DNA from: Palsa-504 sp050013055
GTDB taxonomy: Bacteria > Actinomycetota > Actinomycetes > Streptosporangiales > Streptosporangiaceae
Assembly (NCBI GenBank): GCA_050013055.1
Contig: JBEKGC010000052.1
Coordinates: forward strand, 1 to 22,058
Direction: 5' to 3'
DNA: 22,058 nt
Part shown: positions 20,962 to 22,058 of the stretch, in pieces
How positions within the stretch are numbered: position 1 is the stretch's first letter
How the letters are laid out: each line of letters begins with the position of its first letter
Translations under genes and position numbers: made by a program
Notes under the pieces: model-generated
What the model was told of the DNA's origin: nothing
Seen by the model: the letters and a program-made list of their open reading frames with translations, nothing else
Database searches by the model: none

Positions 20962-21939
20962 ATGGAAGCCAGCACCGGACACGGGTCCGGTCAGCGAGCA
21001 TCAGACTGGCGAGCCCAGCTGCCCCTCAACGGGCCCGGGCCGTATGCGGTAGTGGATGGCCGCATCCTGACGGACGGCCTCGAAGTCATCATCGCGGCCC
21101 ATTGCAATCTCCGGTGCCGTGCCTGCGCCTATCTCTCGCCCGTTATGCCCGCGATGACCGCCGAGCCCGCAACGATCCACCGGGACCTAGCGGCGCTCGC
21201 GCGGTGTTACCACTCCTCCGAGGCGCGTGTTCTCGGCGGTGAGCCAATGCTCCATCCTCAGCTGGTGCAGGCTCTCCAGGCGATCCGGGCATCCGGGGTG
21301 AGCGACACCATCCGCGTCATCACCAATGGCCTGCTGCTCGCACGCGTGCCGGCTAGCTTCTGGCGTCTGATCGACGAGGTTAGCGTCTCCGTGTACCCGG
21401 GTCGGCAACCCGATGACGAGGTTATAGCAGCGGCGGCATGCATGGCCGATCGGCACGGTGTACGGCTGCGGAAGAAGTACTTCAATTACTTCCGTGAGTC
21501 CTATTCTGAACTCGGAGCCCATGACGCGGCGCTGGTCGAGCGCATCTACCGAACCTGTCAGATGGCCAACGTCTGGCGCTGTAACACCGTCCTAAACGGT
21601 TTCCTATACCGGTGTCCGCAAAGCGCCTTCCTGCCGTCCATCATCCACCGACCGGGCTCGCAGGCCAACCTCGCCGACGGACTTCGGATCACCGACTCCC
21701 AGGACTTCGCTGACCAACTCCTCGCATTCCTCGAGTCCCCGGAGCCGCTTCGTTCCTGTGGCAACTGCCTGGGCAGCGCAGGCTCCCTGCTCAAGCACAC
21801 CCAGATGTCCCGCCCGCTATGGCGAACCCAGCAGGAGAAGCACACCGATATTACAGTCACTGTTTCACGCTGGGTGGGTGTGCTGGTCTGGTTGCGTGAT
21901 TACCTGCGGGATACCGGCCGGGCGCGGATATTGCGTTGA
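20962..21939 (+). CDS. Second radical SAM protein with C-terminal CxxC auxiliary-cluster candidate
   Basis: The 325 residues contain the radical SAM motif CNLRCRAC (C48, C52, C55) followed by AYLSP, the SAM-binding LGGEPMLHP (92-95) and ITNGLLL. The C-terminal part has C199, C207 (RTCQMANVWRC), C218 (LYRCPQ) and C266/C269 (SCGNC), which may hold an auxiliary cluster, but the spacing is not a standard SPASM. The CRACAYLSP/GGEP/TNGLLL pattern is shared with small radical SAM proteins of sugar- and natural-product-related clusters, including aminoglycoside epimerase-like ones; the reaction is unknown. It starts 27 bp after the first radical SAM gene, in the same operon; the ribosome binding site is weak (GGGCGG). 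A tryptophan- and arginine-rich tail (302-325) may be amphipathic. Confidence 0.85.
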   Translation: MEASTGHGSGQRASDWRAQLPLNGPGPYAVVDGRILTDGLEVIIAAHCNLRCRACAYLSPVMPAMTAEPATIHRDLAALARCYHSSEARVLGGEPMLHPQLVQALQAIRASGVSDTIRVITNGLLLARVPASFWRLIDEVSVSVYPGRQPDDEVIAAAACMADRHGVRLRKKYFNYFRESYSELGAHDAALVERIYRTCQMANVWRCNTVLNGFLYRCPQSAFLPSIIHRPGSQANLADGLRITDSQDFADQLLAFLESPEPLRSCGNCLGSAGSLLKHTQMSRPLWRTQQEKHTDITVTVSRWVGVLVWLRDYLRDTGRARILR

Positions 21940-21992
21940 GTAACTGGCCGTGGGGTGCGGCAGTGACGGGCGCGGCTGGCGTGTAACGCGGG

Positions 21993-22047
21993 GCGGCCGT
22001 GGCGTGTTTCCTGGATGCGTGACTAAACAACAAACCGCCACGGCCGC
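21993..22047 (+). terminator. Strong hairpin after the radical SAM operon
   Basis: GCGGCCGTGGCG (21993-22004) and its exact reverse complement (22036-22047) form a perfect 12-bp stem; GTTT (22006-22009) and AAAC (22032-22035) extend it past a one-nt bulge. The loop is unusually AT-rich for this DNA. It lies 54 bp after the stop, a terminator position, but without a T-run. A mobile-element end is the alternative. Confidence 0.5.
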
Positions 22048-22058
22048 GGTGGCCAGCA

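Noticed and set aside
1..22058. CRISPR array, tRNA or rRNA genes, intact insertion sequence
   Set aside because: No regularly spaced repeats, no cloverleaf-like segment with a TTCGA-type loop, and no transposase-like protein was recognised on either strand.

Overview
The window reads as chromosomal DNA of a high-GC actinomycete (Streptomyces/Streptosporangiales-like; genus not resolvable). The signs are very GC-rich third codon positions, many GTG starts, convergent and divergent short operons, a SigE-family sigma factor, an NhaA antiporter fused to a thioredoxin-like domain, and several genes whose start codon lies 5-9 nt behind a -10 hexamer, as expected for leaderless actinobacterial transcripts. 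No rRNA, tRNA, CRISPR array or intact insertion sequence was seen.

Layout. 1-1139: the C-terminal end of an unrecognised protein, about 0.6 kb without a credible gene, then an operator-like palindrome and the stranded C-terminus of a DJ-1/PfpI protein. 1149-4096 (minus): metal-dependent amidohydrolase, alpha/beta hydrolase and aldo/keto reductase; the first two form an operon. 4185-6104 (minus): NhaA-DsbA fusion. 6284-8716 (plus): a small acidic protein, then a calcineurin-type metallophosphoesterase fused to a PQQ-type beta-propeller, preceded by a 13-codon ORF that overlaps its start. 8784-9988: ECF-like sigma factor with a 4-nt-overlapping single-pass membrane partner. 9998-13504: threonine aldolase, zinc alcohol dehydrogenase (minus) and a short cobalamin-independent methionine-synthase-type protein. 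13532-15032 (minus): TetR regulator and a GNAT-VOC two-domain protein. 15165-16073: LprI-like lipoprotein. 16074-16453: gene debris.

From about 16454 to about 21940 the base composition by eye becomes clearly less GC-rich and the content changes: an ImmA/IrrE-type metalloprotease without a convincing start, a complete threonyl-tRNA synthetase (minus), and, divergently, two radical SAM enzymes in one operon (one with an auxiliary SPASM domain and an N-terminal domain resembling RiPP-recognition folds). The intergenic region between thrS and the radical SAM operon holds a perfect 8-bp palindrome whose two arms each contain TTGACA, so it could couple both directions. A strong 12-bp-stem hairpin closes the radical SAM operon near the window end.

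The most interesting proposal is that the 17.3-21.9 kb block is part of a horizontally acquired peptide- or small-molecule-modifying locus, with the ThrRS as dedicated enzyme or self-resistance copy. No precursor peptide is visible in the window, so this remains inference.
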